Origin: Lingula anatina
Taxonomy: Eukaryota; Brachiopoda; Lingulata; Lingulida; Lingulidae
NCBI RefSeq assembly: GCF_001039355.2
Contig: NW_019775421.1
Location: forward strand, 99,847 to 163,846
Length of the DNA stretch: 64,000 nucleotides
Reading direction: 5' to 3'
The notes under the pieces were generated by a model that saw nothing but the letters and a program-made list of their open reading frames with translations, was not told the origin of the DNA and searched no databases. A program made the position numbers and the translations under genes. This document shows, piece after piece, positions 1 through 12,140 of the stretch (position 1 is its first letter; each line of letters starts with the position of its first letter).

Positions 1-278
1 ATTATCATTAAAAAGATAAGGGTCAGATGTTAAGTTAAAAGCCTGAATCTCTCCTTATGATAAGTTCATTTGGAGAAAATATTGGGAATTTAATGAACTG
101 CACCACATTCCTTGGTCTAAAATCCATGAAAAAATTTCCTAGAGCTTTTTATTCATGTAAGTTTAAAGATTGACATTTTGATATTCCACAATGACACAGT
201 TCAAACTGACTTCACCTTTGTTTTCTCAACCAGTGGTGTGACAATTTTCATCACTTCACATTGATTTTGTTATGTCAG

Positions 279-3200
279 GAACATTGTTTGAAATGGACAT
301 CCAGAAAGGCCGGCAGGGTCCAGTTTTGGCAGACTTTTACCCAGCGGTCTCTCTCTTGGGATCTCAGGTACGCACCAGTGGCTGTATTGTCTACTGATAA
401 TATAGATGATGTTGATGAGGATGGTGTTGATGATAATTTTTTTTTTACTGCGATAGTGACAACTGTGATGATGATGATAAACTTGATGATGACAGTCATG
501 TTTGAAAAGAAAATTACATTGATAATGATAATGAAGATAATTTAATTACAGTAATAATGATAAAATTGAATAGTTTCTTCTCCTTATATTTTCATTTAGT
601 GCAGTCTTTCTAAAATACTTATTTCTTCAAAATTATTATGATCATTAAAATATTGTGAACAATTTTATTAGAATAATAAAAATGATAACAGTGATGAAAG
701 TGCAGACAAATTGGAAGATTTAATAGTATCTCGTGAAAAACAGCATTTATAAGATTATGAAATTATGTACTTTATACAATTATTTTCAGTCGCAAGTGTG
801 CATTGCCTTGCGCAGTGGTGACATACTCAAGTGCGACCTGGAGAGTACGATAACAGGAGCCGGTGCAGAGCTCCAACATGTGCCAAATATTATACAGGAA
901 AAGGTACGTCTAGGCTCACTTTTGGGTAGAATTTCTGTCAGATAGCTGGATGGTATCAGCTGAATTCAGAGTTTGACCTAAAAGTTGATACATTTGGAAA
1001 AAGGCAAAATGTTTTGCATTTTCTTTAGACATTTTAAATAATGTGTAGCATTTTGAAATATCTTCTAACCAGAATTTGATAAATTTTGAGAAAACGAAAT
1101 GTTTGTTTCCCTTAAAACTTACCTTAATTGCTTTATGCTAACATCAGCCCAGAATTTGTTTGAGCTGGTATTTTCAGTGGTCATATCAAAAAAAATTTGA
1201 ATTCCATCTGGAGATTTCCCAAAGGGTTGTACATCTTTACTCACAATGCCAGCATAGAATTTTTGACACTAGAGACTGCTTGAAATTATAGAACTAAGTA
1301 GAAAAAACTATGTATATCTTTCACGTTTTTCTGTTTTCACCCTGTGTTTCACGTCTGTTTTCACCCTGTGTTTCACGTCTGTTTTCACCCTGTGTTTCAC
1401 ATCTGTTTTCACCCTGTGTTTCACATGCCTCTGTTTTCACCCTGTGTTTCACCTCTGTTTTTCACCTCTGTTTTCACCGTTGCACATGACACCGTTTTCA
1501 CCCTGTGTTTCACTTGTCTCTGTTTTCACCCTGTGTTTCACATGACACTGTTTTCACCCTCTGTTTCACACATCTGTTATCAATCTCCATGCAGATACCA
1601 GTGGAGGAAGAAGAGGAGAAGAGCACCATAGGCCAGGGTGTCCCCGGGGAGTTACTCCGCCAGCACAGGAGACCCCTGATCCACATGTGCTTCATAGAGA
1701 CCATCAAGAACATGGTGACGGTGGACCAGGCAGGATATATCAATGTCTGGAGATATAGCAGGTAAAGATACAATGGTACAGTGAGATCAGAAATGTTATA
1801 GACTTACTAGCTTAGTGTAAACGGCAAAAAAAGACTATGTGCCACTGGATAGATAACAAAATTATTGCAAAAGACTTCAATCTGTTTAATTGTTACCTGT
1901 GGTTGTCTGTATGACAGGATGTGCTCAGAAATAACTGTTACTGTGGTTGTTTGTGTGACAGGTTGTTCAGGACTTATTTTTACTGGAGGAAAGCATTGTA
2001 GTAAGATTGGGCAATCAAATTGATCTAACAAATAGTGAAACTATCTCATTGAAATGGATGCCTACCAAGCTTATCTTCTTTCAATTGGCTAAGTAAAATC
2101 TTGAGATCAGCTTCATATTTGTATAAATTTATTTATTTAAAATTTCAATTTTAGGAGGCAGTTTTCAGAGTTCCATTGGTTCACACCTTACAGGAAGTAC
2201 AAGATGCTGCTGTCCAAACGTGAATATGTACCTGTGCCAAATGTAAAGTCTGAAGTAAGACAAACACAACTGATACAAATGATCAGGGCCCCGTAACTCA
2301 AAAGCTTAGCGTATTGCGAATAGCGATATCACATAGAGGCTACAGTGTGTTATATTGGACGAGTATGGGTGAATTATGGAATCGAGACACTTGGGCTTGG
2401 TCGCAATGCTGGATGCTTTCGAGTTACGGGGCCCAGATCTCTTGTCATACTAAGCACTAGGTGTCACTAGTGCCATAATTGCCATGCCTTATGGGATACC
2501 CATTTTTTGACAGGTCAAATGCTTTTCAAAATGGATCGGCCCTTTTTTTTCTTTGACTTTTTTCCTCTGCAATTCCTTAATTTTCATGATTAACTCATGG
2601 TTTGAGTAACATCAGTTTTACCTATGACCTTTAGATTGAAGAATGATAGAGTTAAGACGGACATGATAGAGTTTACACATTTTTTAACAGTAGCTAACTT
2701 AAGTTTATTTAGCCAGATGTTTAGAAAATGATTTTAAATGAAATGTGGGTGTCTGAAAATCATATTTGAGAAGTAACCATTTGAATGGTTTCAGTGGATT
2801 GTGTTGTTATTTTTAGGTTATTTTCACTGATATGCAAACACAGCATAGAAAAACCAGACAGGAAATTGCCAGGGAGAGAGAGAATGGTAAATTGATACTC
2901 ATTTATATAATTTTAATTAATTTAAGGGAATATCTAAAATTGTCAAGACAAAAAATTGCCTTAATATTAATTTAATTTAGATTTAATTAAGATCTTGTCC
3001 TCACTTGCCATGTGTTTTCAACACTAAAGTGACCTCACAAATAAAACTTTATAGATTCTGAAGTTTATGTTTGTAAATTTTTCCTAATAATGTGGATTGT
3101 ATTAATGTTGGGTTCAATTTTTAGCTGAAGAACAAATAAAGTCTTTAAATCTTGGAAATCCCTGGTATTCAGACAGTTCTGACAAAGATCGTGTGGTAAG

Positions 3201-6200
3201 TATTTTTTTCTTCTCTTTCTAAATCAAAAATGTTAGTAACTTGCACAGAATTTGTTTCTTAATGAAATTGATAATTAATATGTGCTAAGTATAAATCAAA
3301 ATAAATTAATTTAAAACAGTAAATCAGTTTTGATATTTTTTTTCTTTCTAACATTTATACAAAAACAACAGTTTGGAAAATCTTAGCCAGCTATCATTGA
3401 TTTCACAAGAATTGAAGTAAAAATGAATTCTTTTCTTAAATAATGGATGTTCCCGTTCTTGTATTCAGAAACTAGTCTACCCAGTCAGTAAAGACATCCT
3501 GGATAGTGAAGCTGGAGGGATGTTTCATGTTATTTTCAAACACACCAATACCAACCTACTGTCCACGTATGGGACACGCCGCTATAAGCCAGTGATGGTG
3601 AGTTTTTTCTTCCTTTTTTTATTTATTTAATGTAAATGTTAAATTAAAACATATGAAATAAAATTTATTTTTGTTATGTAAATGTATAGTTTATATAAGT
3701 ACTTCTCTTATTTATTTTATTATTTTTTTTGCACCTTATTTTGTTTTCATATATATATATATATAAATTCATTGGCCAGTCAGGTTGTTTAAAATCTCTG
3801 TTATCATCACTCAGTGCAACTTGAACCACAGAACAGGAATGCTCCTGTGATCAGTGTTAATATACACATATTGATTTGTCACATTGACCCATTGTTTAGG
3901 TGACTTTAAATAACCAAACACGTGTTGAATTTGCAAAGAATATAATACAGTCGGGGGAAATAATATATTTACATATCTCTTTAAGGTGAATTGCACCAAG
4001 TTGCTGCATTGTAAGTCCAGTCCTGATGGCACATTAATGGTGTTTGTGTTACTGTTCCCAGCTTTCAAGACTAAAGGTGAGGCAGTGGAATAAGTTTGCC
4101 TTGCATTTTTAATTTTAAACGAAAGCATCGTTTCTGACAACAGCTGATACTAATGGCTTGGCTATTACTGTTTAATTTAATTTAATTTAAATTGCCACAG
4201 TGTTGACCTTTCTATTTTGTTTTCATTTTGCTCATATTAACTGGCACTACATCTTTTTTGATATTTTCACATTTTGATTACTTAGTAAAAAAGTTGTAAG
4301 ATGTTCCTGGTTTTGATTCTATTTTTTTAATGGTATAAAATTCATGAGTGGTTGTATCAGTAAGTAAAGTCCTGTATTTCAGCCCCACATTTGACTGTGA
4401 TAAGTCTGGATTTGATGACCATGACCATCCAAGATGTCCGACTGGACGTCCCTCTGACAGATGACCAGTACAGGAAGTGCCAAACTGGAGACGCGGTGCA
4501 CTGTTTTGTAAGCCAGTTATTTATTAATTAATTTATTGTTAAGGTGTTATTATATTATATTAGATATTATATATAAAGTTTTAGACAATCTTGTAATTGT
4601 AGTCTAATACAAAGAGAGCTAAAATGTGCCAGATGTTTTATACTGTACTATAGTTATCTTATTATGAATTTTGTTGTATGATGGGATCACTTTTTCATTT
4701 ATTTGTTAATCTTAATAATTAACCAGTTTTTTTCTACAAGATATGTAATTGGTTGACAAGTGTATCATGTTTAATATTATAAACACATTTGTGATTAACT
4801 TATTAGGCATATGAAATGATACTATCTATACTTAATTGATCATAATTTAGAATGTCTTTTTGTATTCACAGATAACAGACAGACACAATGTGACTCAATC
4901 TCCGTATCTGTGCCTCGTTCTGAGTGGTTCTCTCACAGTGTACTCAATGACCTCGGGGACACCTGTTTTACTTACAGAAGGTGCTGATTCGAACCTGTCA
5001 GGTTAGTTTTTACCCACAAAAATGAATGGTCAATTATTTTTTTCATCAATATCTAAAACATCTCACTTATTATTTTATTTTAATTTTTTCAAGATTTATC
5101 ATTTAAATTGACTTAGGAAAAATGCTTTGGATCATGAACCCCACTAACTTTTCAATATCTTTCAGTTAAGTTTTACATATTATTGTGAAAGCGTTGTTTA
5201 AAAAAAGCAATCAATTCCTTTTTATTTCAAATTATATGAATAACTACTCTCATATCCGTACCCATCTGCCATTATTTTAGTAATCTCTTTATACAATTTG
5301 AGTGTGGATAAAAACATTACAGAAACTGGGTGTAGCCACTTGCAATACTCACACACAACAACAACAGCTTTGCGTCGTTTTTACTGATTTATTAAACCGT
5401 CAACTGAAAAAATAATTGAAATAAAATAAGAAATTCATCTCATATTCTTGCCCTAGTTCTTTTATATAATGCTATTAAGTCGCTTAAATAACATCTTTAC
5501 TTAACAGTTGCATGTTATCCTATCTTTATCTCCAAAATATAAGTAACTCTTACCGACTTTGGGCTATTCTAGTGTAATGCAAGCGGCTAGGTTCTAAATG
5601 ATTGTGTAGTAGATCTCATCTGGCGCAACTAACACAATGAAAAAATACGCTTTTAAAAATAACATTGATTACGAACATAAAACAAACAATCTTTAACTCG
5701 CAACTAGTACAGCTACATTCTCGTTTCTAAACAATACACTACACTTTACTGAACTTTCTTTACTCCAATACTGAAAGGCACAGTGATTGTGTTACATGTA
5801 CTGTGCATTGTACATCAGACCGGCATTTCTAACGCTACTCAAAGTTGCAGTTTACAATGGAAAACTAATTTTATCTTCTCGCAATTATCTTTAAATGAAC
5901 TTTCATAACTTAAAATTAATTGCTAACCTTATGGGCCAGATTCCTGTTACAAAAACACTTGTAATTACGGCTGTCTCAGCATTTAATATCAGCCGATCTC
6001 ATTCCACATGGAATCACATTCTATCCCATCATTATCATAAGCGCGCTAAAAACAATTGTTATTCAACACCGATGCGACAAACAAGTGAGTAGCGCGTCCG
6101 AAGTAAAGAAATAAGATTTATATATAAAACGCTGCTCTGGCAGTAACACTGGGGTTCAATTTTTTTCTCATTTGATGATATACAATTTTGATTGTTTGGT

Positions 6201-7378
6201 TTTGAAGTTCAACATGTGGTTCACTCTTTATGTGATGCTTATTATATATCACATTGCTCTTACTTCAGACTTCACTGGATTCAGCCTCCAGTCTAGATTA
6301 CTGCAGAATGTTGGCAGCAATGCCCAGTTGTTGGTGTCGATGTGGAAGGATTATGCCAGCATCGTCTTTTACTCCAAGGTGAGGCCCTGTGTTGTTTATA
6401 ATCATGTGAGAAAAAAACGGGGAAACTGTAAGTGATTTAAATTTGTTGTAAGTTTTATCCCAATTTTCCCATACCAATGGTAAATCCATTCCCTCATTCA
6501 AAGTTAGGTCCTGTTTTTTATTCTAAAAAAACTGGCTTATGTAAAATTCTTTCAAAATATTATTACATAGTGTAACCATCTATGGAGGTCACATGATGTG
6601 ATGGCAAGCACAAATTTCAGAATAATTGCATTAACTGCGATTTTGGTGGTAAAATAGAATTTGTATTTTATAATATATATTTCTATGAGTTGTTTACAAT
6701 GTATTAACTGTGAAATATGGATATCTTACGCACGTTAATTGTCCCTCTAATCAATCTAAAGATGCCCTTAAAGGGACATGTAGTCACATAACTTTCCCAA
6801 ACTTTTGAAACAACATCCTTTAATAATACTAGGGGGGTTAACTTATTATTTTGCTTTGTTCGAAATTTTATGAGTGATTACCTTATTTCCTCCCCAGACC
6901 CTGGGCACCCTAACCAGACTGTTCCTGAACAGTAACAGTGATGAGGAGAGAGACAGAGAAGTTCTAGAAGCCTGGAAAAACTGGTACGGTAAAAGCTTAC
7001 AAATTTCAAACACCATCCTTTTTTCTTATGTTCAGACCTTTTATAGATTTAGCATTTTCATTCACACTTGCAAAAAAAGTCCTGATTGATGCAAAGCTAT
7101 TTATCTTTTTAATACATTGGAGTCGAGAAGTTTGTTTTACTCCAAAAACATAATTTTGCAGTAAATTTTTAATTTATTCTCTGATTTTATTAAGTAATCA
7201 CCACAAACATTTCAGGAAACGGCTGCTGCCGTCCACGGAAGAGGAGCCAACGGTTGGACGAGTTACACCAATGTCAAGGTCAGAATCTCCACCCTTGTCT
7301 GCTGACAATCATGAACCCTTCAGACAACCAACACAAGCATCTGGGACTGTACAGGCAGTGCAGGAAACCCCAACTTAA
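279..7378 (+). CDS. WD-repeat-like protein, 3' part, 13 exons (5' end outside window)
   Basis: Exons read as 279-367, 790-903, 1595-1761, 2155-2254, 2817-2886, 3125-3195, 3469-3597, 3986-4076, 4383-4507, 4872-5001, 6269-6378, 6898-6983 and 7216-7378 (TAA at 7376-7378). Every junction has AG/GT borders and the phases chain without a stop, giving about 480 C-terminal residues. That consistency is the main support. Exon 3 ends in a WD-type motif (MVTVDQAGYINVWRY), and later exons show short beta-strand blocks such as PYLCLVLSGSLTVYS, as in a beta-propeller. Exons 4-6 encode a charged, probably helical linker (TRQEIARERENAEEQ). The last ~50 residues are Pro/Ser/Glu-rich and probably disordered. 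Axonemal WD proteins such as WDR93 are a possibility, but I do not recognise the ortholog. The start codon lies upstream of base 1 or in an exon I could not identify. Confidence 0.85.
1331..1576 (+). repeat. intronic minisatellite, ~24-bp unit
   Basis: Tandem copies of CTGTTTTCACCCTGTGTTTC plus a few variable bases (ACGT, ACATGAC and similar), about ten units, some shortened. The array ends about 20 bases before the acceptor of the exon at 1595 and makes the upstream part of that intron pyrimidine-rich. The open frame across it is repeat translation, not a gene. Confidence 0.9.
2286..2434. mobile_element. MITE in an intron of the WD-like gene
   Basis: 149-bp element starting GGGCCCCGTAACTC and ending with its exact reverse complement GAGTTACGGGGCCC. 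Similarity continues inward for about 30 bases with mismatches. It is non-coding and lies between the exons ending at 2254 and starting at 2817. Target-site duplication is not clear. Confidence 0.8.
5002..6268 (+). other. long intron of the WD-like gene
   Basis: 1,267-bp intron, the longest between recognised exons. AT-rich, with a short CACACACAACAACAAC tract near 5350. The open frame at 5895-6092 has no recognisable domain or splice support. I see no exon here. Confidence 0.7.
6615..6720 (+). repeat. dispersed repeat, second copy near 60,660
   Basis: A segment around TTTTGGTGGTAAAATAGAAT, followed by a block with GTTGTTTACAATGTATTAAC, recurs in diverged form at about 60,660-60,750 in the same orientation. 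Short, AT-rich and non-coding. It lies in the intron before the exon at 6898. Confidence 0.6.
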
Positions 7379-7955
7379 GAGCTTTGGTACTATTTCACTT
7401 AGAGAGTATGCTGATATATTTAAGAATATATTTGTGCACTCAAAATGAGGCAGATTTTAAGCAACACAATTTTTTGTTAAATTCTGTATTTTAATTAGTG
7501 CACAATAAGCCATTCAGTGTAACTGTTAGTAGGTTATATTCATTAAGTAAGCATAGCTAGCTGATGGTCTGCAAGGATGACATCATGATACTATTCATGT
7601 GTAGCAATATTAGACCCCATTCCTATACCTAGATCGATCTAGCAAGATTGACTCATCTCCGAGGGGTTTCTTGCTAAATTCCTCTCTGCTTAAGTGGCTC
7701 TGATATTTGGCACACCTACTGAAGCTGTTAGGGGGTAACTATCGTTTAGCAGTTTTAACACCACCCCTTAATTCATTTGGATTTAGTTTCGTAGGATTAT
7801 GGTCTACAGTAGTAGTAAACTCTAGTTTTGTTTTTTCTGCATTTAACAAAAACAAGGCAATTTCCTCATAACATCGGAGTTTCTTTTATACCCATTAATC
7901 TTATAAATAAATCCATCTTACATTGAAATTGCAAAAGTTTCCTAACCATTTGATT
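7379..7955 (+). other. 3' UTR / downstream region of the WD-like gene
   Basis: No coding signal after TAA at 7376-7378. AATAAA at 7906-7911 is the first canonical polyadenylation signal I found on the plus strand. AATAAG near 7503 is an earlier weak candidate. The region then abuts the LINE relic at 7956. Confidence 0.5.
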
Positions 7956-8453
7956 CTAAGATCTTGGTACAAAGGATACACGAGAAGAAAGTGCATTTGT
8001 TTCTATTTCACCTGGGCAAACCCCTTTATCTCTACCTTTTTCTTGTCTACCCGTCTCAATCATAAGGGGGTGATTTGAACATCTAAAATGTGCTAGTGCA
8101 GTTCTGAAAATAGTTTCATCCAAAGTCATCACATAAGTTTCACATATGAAGTTCTCCTTAAAAAGCTTATGTGCATCTAATTTATTACTATTTGATAACT
8201 CTTCACACCATATTTGTACATCAATATTAAGACATCTTTGTTCAAATTCCTTCAAAAAACAAATTTCTTCACCAATGCCTTGCTTATACCATACTATCCC
8301 AAGACCATAGAAGTAGAACATTTTCTTAACCTCAAGTGCCCAACAGTCATTGTTTTCTGCTAAGTTGTACAGAAAATCATAACGTATTTTAACATATTTT
8401 GTGTGAATTGTTTTGAGTGACTTAATCCAATATTTAATTACCTTTGTTAACAT
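7956..8453 (-). pseudogene. L1/Tx1-like LINE ORF2 C-terminal fragment
   Basis: A 165-codon minus-strand frame typical of the post-RT end of vertebrate/invertebrate L1-like ORF2. It contains a KYWIKSLKT-type block, a Tyr-Gly-Leu-Gly-Val-Trp-like segment and LAHFRCSNHPLMIETGR, the RFR-SSH-L-IE-GR block these proteins carry before a Cys-rich end. The expected terminal Cys/His knuckle has degenerated. It is separated from the pre-RT part of the same element type (8,960-9,507) by foreign sequence, and the RT catalytic core is absent. Inactive relic. Confidence 0.75.
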
Positions 8454-8494
8454 AAGTTATCTTAGTGTGTGCCTCCCCAGCATTTGATATTTGA

Positions 8495-8725
8495 TGTCAG
8501 CGCAGTTTGTTCTGGTTGTTGAATAGGTGTTGTCAGGTTGTCCGCACCAGAATCCACATTTTTTCAATGTTTTCCATGAAGTTGTTTGAGGGTATGGCTG
8601 CAGCTTTTGCGCTTGTCTCAACTCTTGCCTCAGTGGTGTTATTATTTATTTGTAGGGTATGGTGTTTCTTTTGACGGTGTTTACTGTCCTATGTCCTTCA
8701 AAAAAAAAAAAATGACTGAGAAACC
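8495..8725 (-). pseudogene. relic of B-box gene family (linker region), inside the LINE relic
   Basis: Plus-strand blocks match, in order, the two intact genes at about 50,536-50,760 and 39,350-39,560. The order is TTTGTTCTGGTTGTTGAATA, the CACCAGAA...CC block, a ...TCTGCAGCTTCTGCACTTGTCT-like block, then TTATTTATTTG and the GGTATGGTGTTTCTTTTG block. In the intact genes this stretch joins zinc unit 5 to the C-terminal domain. Frame is lost and an A-tract follows at ~8,700. The fragment sits where the LINE RT core should be. Confidence 0.6.
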
Positions 8726-8959
8726 ATCGGAACCGGGTAACTTATTGTTCTTCATATTTTTAGCGCTATTGATGCTTCTTGATCTATAATTGCTCCCTCT
8801 GTTTAGCTGTGTTGTCATCCAATATATTGATTTTGCCTTTATCAGTATATGTTATTTAGTTCAAATATTTTCAGGAGAGTTAATTTGTTTAGAGTATAAT
8901 TGATTGTAAAAATGTCATATTTCTTTTAGAAATTCAGCTTGATCCGTAACAATGTTTCC

Positions 8960-9507
8960 TTTCTCCTTTACAATTTTCTTCATAGTTTTATTGACATAAT
9001 TTCATTTTCAAGGGATAAAAAATATTTTAAAGGTTTTTCTCCTTCCACTAACCATTTTGCTTTAGTTCTAATGAAAACACTCCTGATATGTATTTGTCTC
9101 ATGTCTTCTAGTTTCAGTGTTGCGAGTTGATTTTTGAGTTCAGGCGTGGGATTTTCAGTATATTGGGAATATATCTCTGTCATTTTTTTAGCCAAGATTT
9201 TCATTACATTTTTCTCCTTCTTTGCTGAGCTGTAAGCAATTGTAAATCCTCTAACTTGCAGTAGCATCTTTTCAAAGAAAGTCTGCTCACCACTAAAAAA
9301 TCAAGCTCTTTATCACTTATTTTACATAATTCCTATTTTGAATGGACTTGAGACATATTGATATTTAAGATCATTTATTACTTTCTTTACTCTGGTAATA
9401 TATTCTGGATCCTTCAAAAGGTTATAATTCATTTTCCAGAAGCACCTCCCTTTTTTCTCTGAAAGTATAAGATTCAGGTGTATCATTGGATGATCAGTTC
9501 TATACAC
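8960..9507 (-). pseudogene. L1/Tx1-like LINE ORF2 pre-RT fragment
   Basis: Two minus-strand frames make a degraded endonuclease-to-RT linker. The segment starting near 9,507 has TDHPMIHLNL and GRCFWKMNYNLLKDPEYI, the TDH and FWKFN-type blocks after the AP endonuclease domain. The segment 8,980-9,267 has KAKWLVEGEKPLKYFLSLE, the KA-W-EGEK-T-YF-LE signature just before RT. It belongs with the C-terminal piece at 7,956-8,453. Stops and a frame change between the two segments show it is dead. Confidence 0.75.
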
Positions 9508-9559
9508 GGCAATCTAATGGATTAACAGACATAACGTGTTCAATTATTCGTTGCATATA

Positions 9560-9800
9560 CTAAAACCTTGACTGGGTTCCAGTATAAAAAACAGATTTTG
9601 AAAAATATAATTGTGGTTAATGTTCTTCCCTGAATTACTAATTCTGTGTTTATTGGTAAGGTATGGTGTTTCTTTTTGCGTTGTTTGCTTGCAAAACAGT
9701 TGTTGCAAAAAAAAAAAAAAACACTTTCTTTTGCTTTTACGTTTGCACATTTCAGACACACCACATCAGCTGTTTTTTTTTACATTCGTCTAAGTGGCAA
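9560..9800 (-). pseudogene. relic of B-box gene family, zinc unit 5
   Basis: The minus-strand frame contains VCLKCANVKAKES, then C-x2-C (CNNC), KQRKKKHHTLPIN. This matches unit 5 of the intact genes (VCLTCAARKPRPM...CSKC...GQQKHHSIQIN). An A-tract expansion at about 9,707-9,720 distorts the middle. It directly adjoins the LINE relic end at 9,507. Confidence 0.65.
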
Positions 9801-9919
9801 ATAAAAGAAGGATAACAATCCATGCGTACACCTGAAGCACTGGCTGCAGTGATGTCATTAGCTTGGCGGTTGCGGGTGGCTTTGAGAAGCATTCGTTTTC
9901 CTTATCTTTAGACAATAAT

Positions 9920-10610
9920 ATAAAGTATACATAGAGACAAAAAAAAGACATATCTAACTAATATGTATTAAAAAAAAATAATAATAATGGATACGTTGAG
10001 GACTAATACGCACAATTTCTTTATACCTGAAACTATTCTAAGAGTAACTGGTGATACTAATAATAATGATAATAATATCAATACCAAAATTGCTCTATCT
10101 CCGTCTGAAGACAGGCTGCCTCATAAGGTGACAGGAACGAGTAGTGGATGTGATCTCGTAGAGTTACCACACCTGTGCCGTAGTAATCATTTTGTTGGCA
10201 AAGGCAATAATCAACCTCTGCTGCTAGGGTACCTCTGCTAGTCTTCAGGGCCAACCTTGTAGCACAGTTTGTAATGTTGCTGTGGCCACAGGAGATCGCT
10301 TTCTCCATCTGATCTATCCACTCAAGGGTTTTAGAATGGACTGTTCAATCGCAGGGATGAAACAGATCTGATAAGTCTTGCAGAGAATGTCTCTCCCTCT
10401 CTTCCGCCCATCAGAGTCCTTGTCTGTCAGCCTCCACCTGTCTCTGCTCCGTCAGTTGGCAGATGTTCTTGATCAACGCGTGGAACTGTTCCTAAGACAT
10501 CTTTTTTTTTTTTCTGGTATTTCTTTTTCACGTTCACTAAGCCCAGGTCCTGGCGAGCTAAGCCACTGTAAAAATAGTTAGATGGATGATCAAGATAGGA
10601 CTTGGTAACA
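9920..10610 (-). pseudogene. retroelement Gag-like ORF, copy 1 (broken)
   Basis: Minus-strand copy of a five-member local family (also at 17.2-17.9, 18.8-19.6, 28.7-29.4 and 34.5-35.2 kb). The conserved protein has a coiled-coil start with Gln/Glu/Arg (EADRQGLRWAEERER in better copies), then a WIDQMEKAISCGHGNI block, LALKTSRGALAAEV and LSPYEAACLQTE. This layout resembles Gag capsid-like proteins. In this copy the third codon after the putative ATG is TAG and the frame breaks in the N-terminal half. The AT-rich AATAATAATAATGG tail at ~9,980 recurs in all copies. Confidence 0.6.
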
Positions 10611-10789
10611 GGCATTGTTTACCTCAGTTTAATAAAAGTATGCAAGACGGGGTGTCAGCGTAATAAAATAAATTGAATTTCACAATAAACATGGAGCTCA
10701 TATGGAATAATCAACAGTACCCTTAAGTCATTCAAATCACAGCTTCACGAGAATTTAGACCCCTCGGGTAAGAGATTTGAATAAGTATA

Positions 10790-10961
10790 ACCTTTTAACA
10801 GAAGCCAAAAAAGTCATCTTACAGGTAGACAATGCAGCTGAGTTTGACAGCTCCGCCGGTGGCACGATTGTCGTCATCGGACCACGTAGCTCCCCCTCCT
10901 CAGCGTGCGTCGTTAATTGCGCTTCCTCGCTGCTTGGTGCACCGTGGTCGTCTTCCTCAAT
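10790..10961 (-). pseudogene. relic of B-box gene-family paralog, acidic linker, split by an RTE insertion
   Basis: Nearly the same DNA as 16,790-16,960, which continues into zinc unit 4 of the B-box family. Shared peptide pieces are GPMTTIV, PAELSNSAAL and EDDHGA-SSEEAQLT. The match stops exactly where the ATC/ATG trinucleotide tail of the RTE element begins at 10,962. Confidence 0.65.
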
Positions 10962-11631
10962 CATCATCATCATCATCATTTAGAGCCTATAGTGTTCCAC
11001 TGTTGGACAAAGGCCTCAGCATGCTTTTTCCATTGTTTCCTATCCTGAGCCTCAGATTTCCAGTTTGGCCAAGGTTTCTTCTTCCAAGACTTCCAGTAGT
11101 CATCTAATTCATCCCTCCATCGTTTGACCGGCCTTCCTCTTTTTCTTTGTCCATACATTGGGGTCCATTCTGTAAGCCTGATTGTCCACCTATTGTCCTT
11201 CATTCTTTTGACATGTCCTGCCCACCTCCATTTCATTTCTTTAACTGTGAGCAGTACGTCCTTAACTTTGGTCTGTTCTAACCATGCATTCGTTTTCCGC
11301 TCTCTTGGATTGATGTTCAACATAATTCTTTCCATCTTTCTCTGAGCTACTTGTAGCTTGTGTTCCATGGAGGCATTCAGTGCCCAGGTCTCTGAGCCAT
11401 AGGTGATTGCTGGCAGCACACAAGCATTAAACACTTTCTTTTTCAGGCAGGTAGGAAGGTTGCTCTTGAAGATGTCATTGTGCTTCCCATATGCTGCCCA
11501 TCCTGCTTTTATCCTTCGTTGGATTTCTTTCTCCAGTGTTCGATCACAAAGGCTGAACCGTTGCCCAAGGTATATATACTCTTCCACTGCTTCTATCTCT
11601 TTGGTGTTGAATTTCACTGTGCAAGGGGTGG
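10962..11631 (-). mobile_element. RTE-clade LINE, 3' fragment, running into a gap
   Basis: A 213-codon minus-strand frame (10,976-11,617) has the post-RT C-terminus typical of RTE/BovB-type elements. Blocks are YIYLGQRFS, EIQRRIKAGWAAYGK, CVLPAITYGSETWAL, AQRKMERIML, MKWRWAGHVKRM, RKRGRPVKRWRDEL and a terminal AEAFVQQW. The 3' end is an (ATG)n simple-repeat tail (plus strand ATCATCATC at 10,960-10,979), as expected for RTE elements. This part has no internal stop, suggesting a fairly young insertion. RT and endonuclease would lie upstream, in or beyond the N gap. Confidence 0.9.
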
Positions 11632-11759
11632 NNNNNNNNNNNNNNNNNNNNNNNNNNNNNNNNNNNNNNNNNNNNNNNNNNNNNNNNNNNNNNNNNNNNN
11701 NNNNNNNNNNNNNNNNNNNNNNNNNNNNNNNNNNNNNNNNNNNNNNNNNNNNNNNNNNN
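11632..11759. other. assembly gap (128 N)
   Basis: Run of undetermined bases that truncates the RTE element. Frames spanning it are meaningless. Confidence 1.
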
Positions 11760-11779
11760 TTAGTTCTGTATTTTAGGGC

Positions 11780-12097
11780 TTTTATATTTTTTTGTTAATT
11801 TAATTTAATTAAATTCAATCTTACACATACACATACAAACACACAATGTTACGGCTGTACCCTGAATATTACCGTGAAAAAGGGCCGCCTTCAACATGAT
11901 CAGAGCTAGTATTTATTGGAAGTTAAGTGGGTAAACACTGGACAAGGGCAATTGTGAAATTCACTTCCCAACCGTCCACGGATTGATCAGTTACTTTCTT
12001 CAGCACCACTATGCTGTACTGAAGCGTGTTTATCCCGTGTGTCGTTTGAATCATAGGGCTTTTCCCCTTTGCAATTTCTCTCTCTCTCTCTCTCTCT

Positions 12098-12140
<43 letters not shown>

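Noticed and set aside
1344-1765. Plus-strand frames rich in Phe-His-Pro-Val
   Set aside because: Translation of the intronic minisatellite; only the exon part after 1595 is coding, in a different reading.
10078-10241. Plus-strand frame starting MDTLRTNTHNFF, repeated at 28,776 and 34,586
   Set aside because: Antisense shadow of the Gag-like family; the minus frame has protein-like conservation and the longer extension.
11403-11798. Frames spanning the N gap
   Set aside because: Composed partly of undetermined bases.
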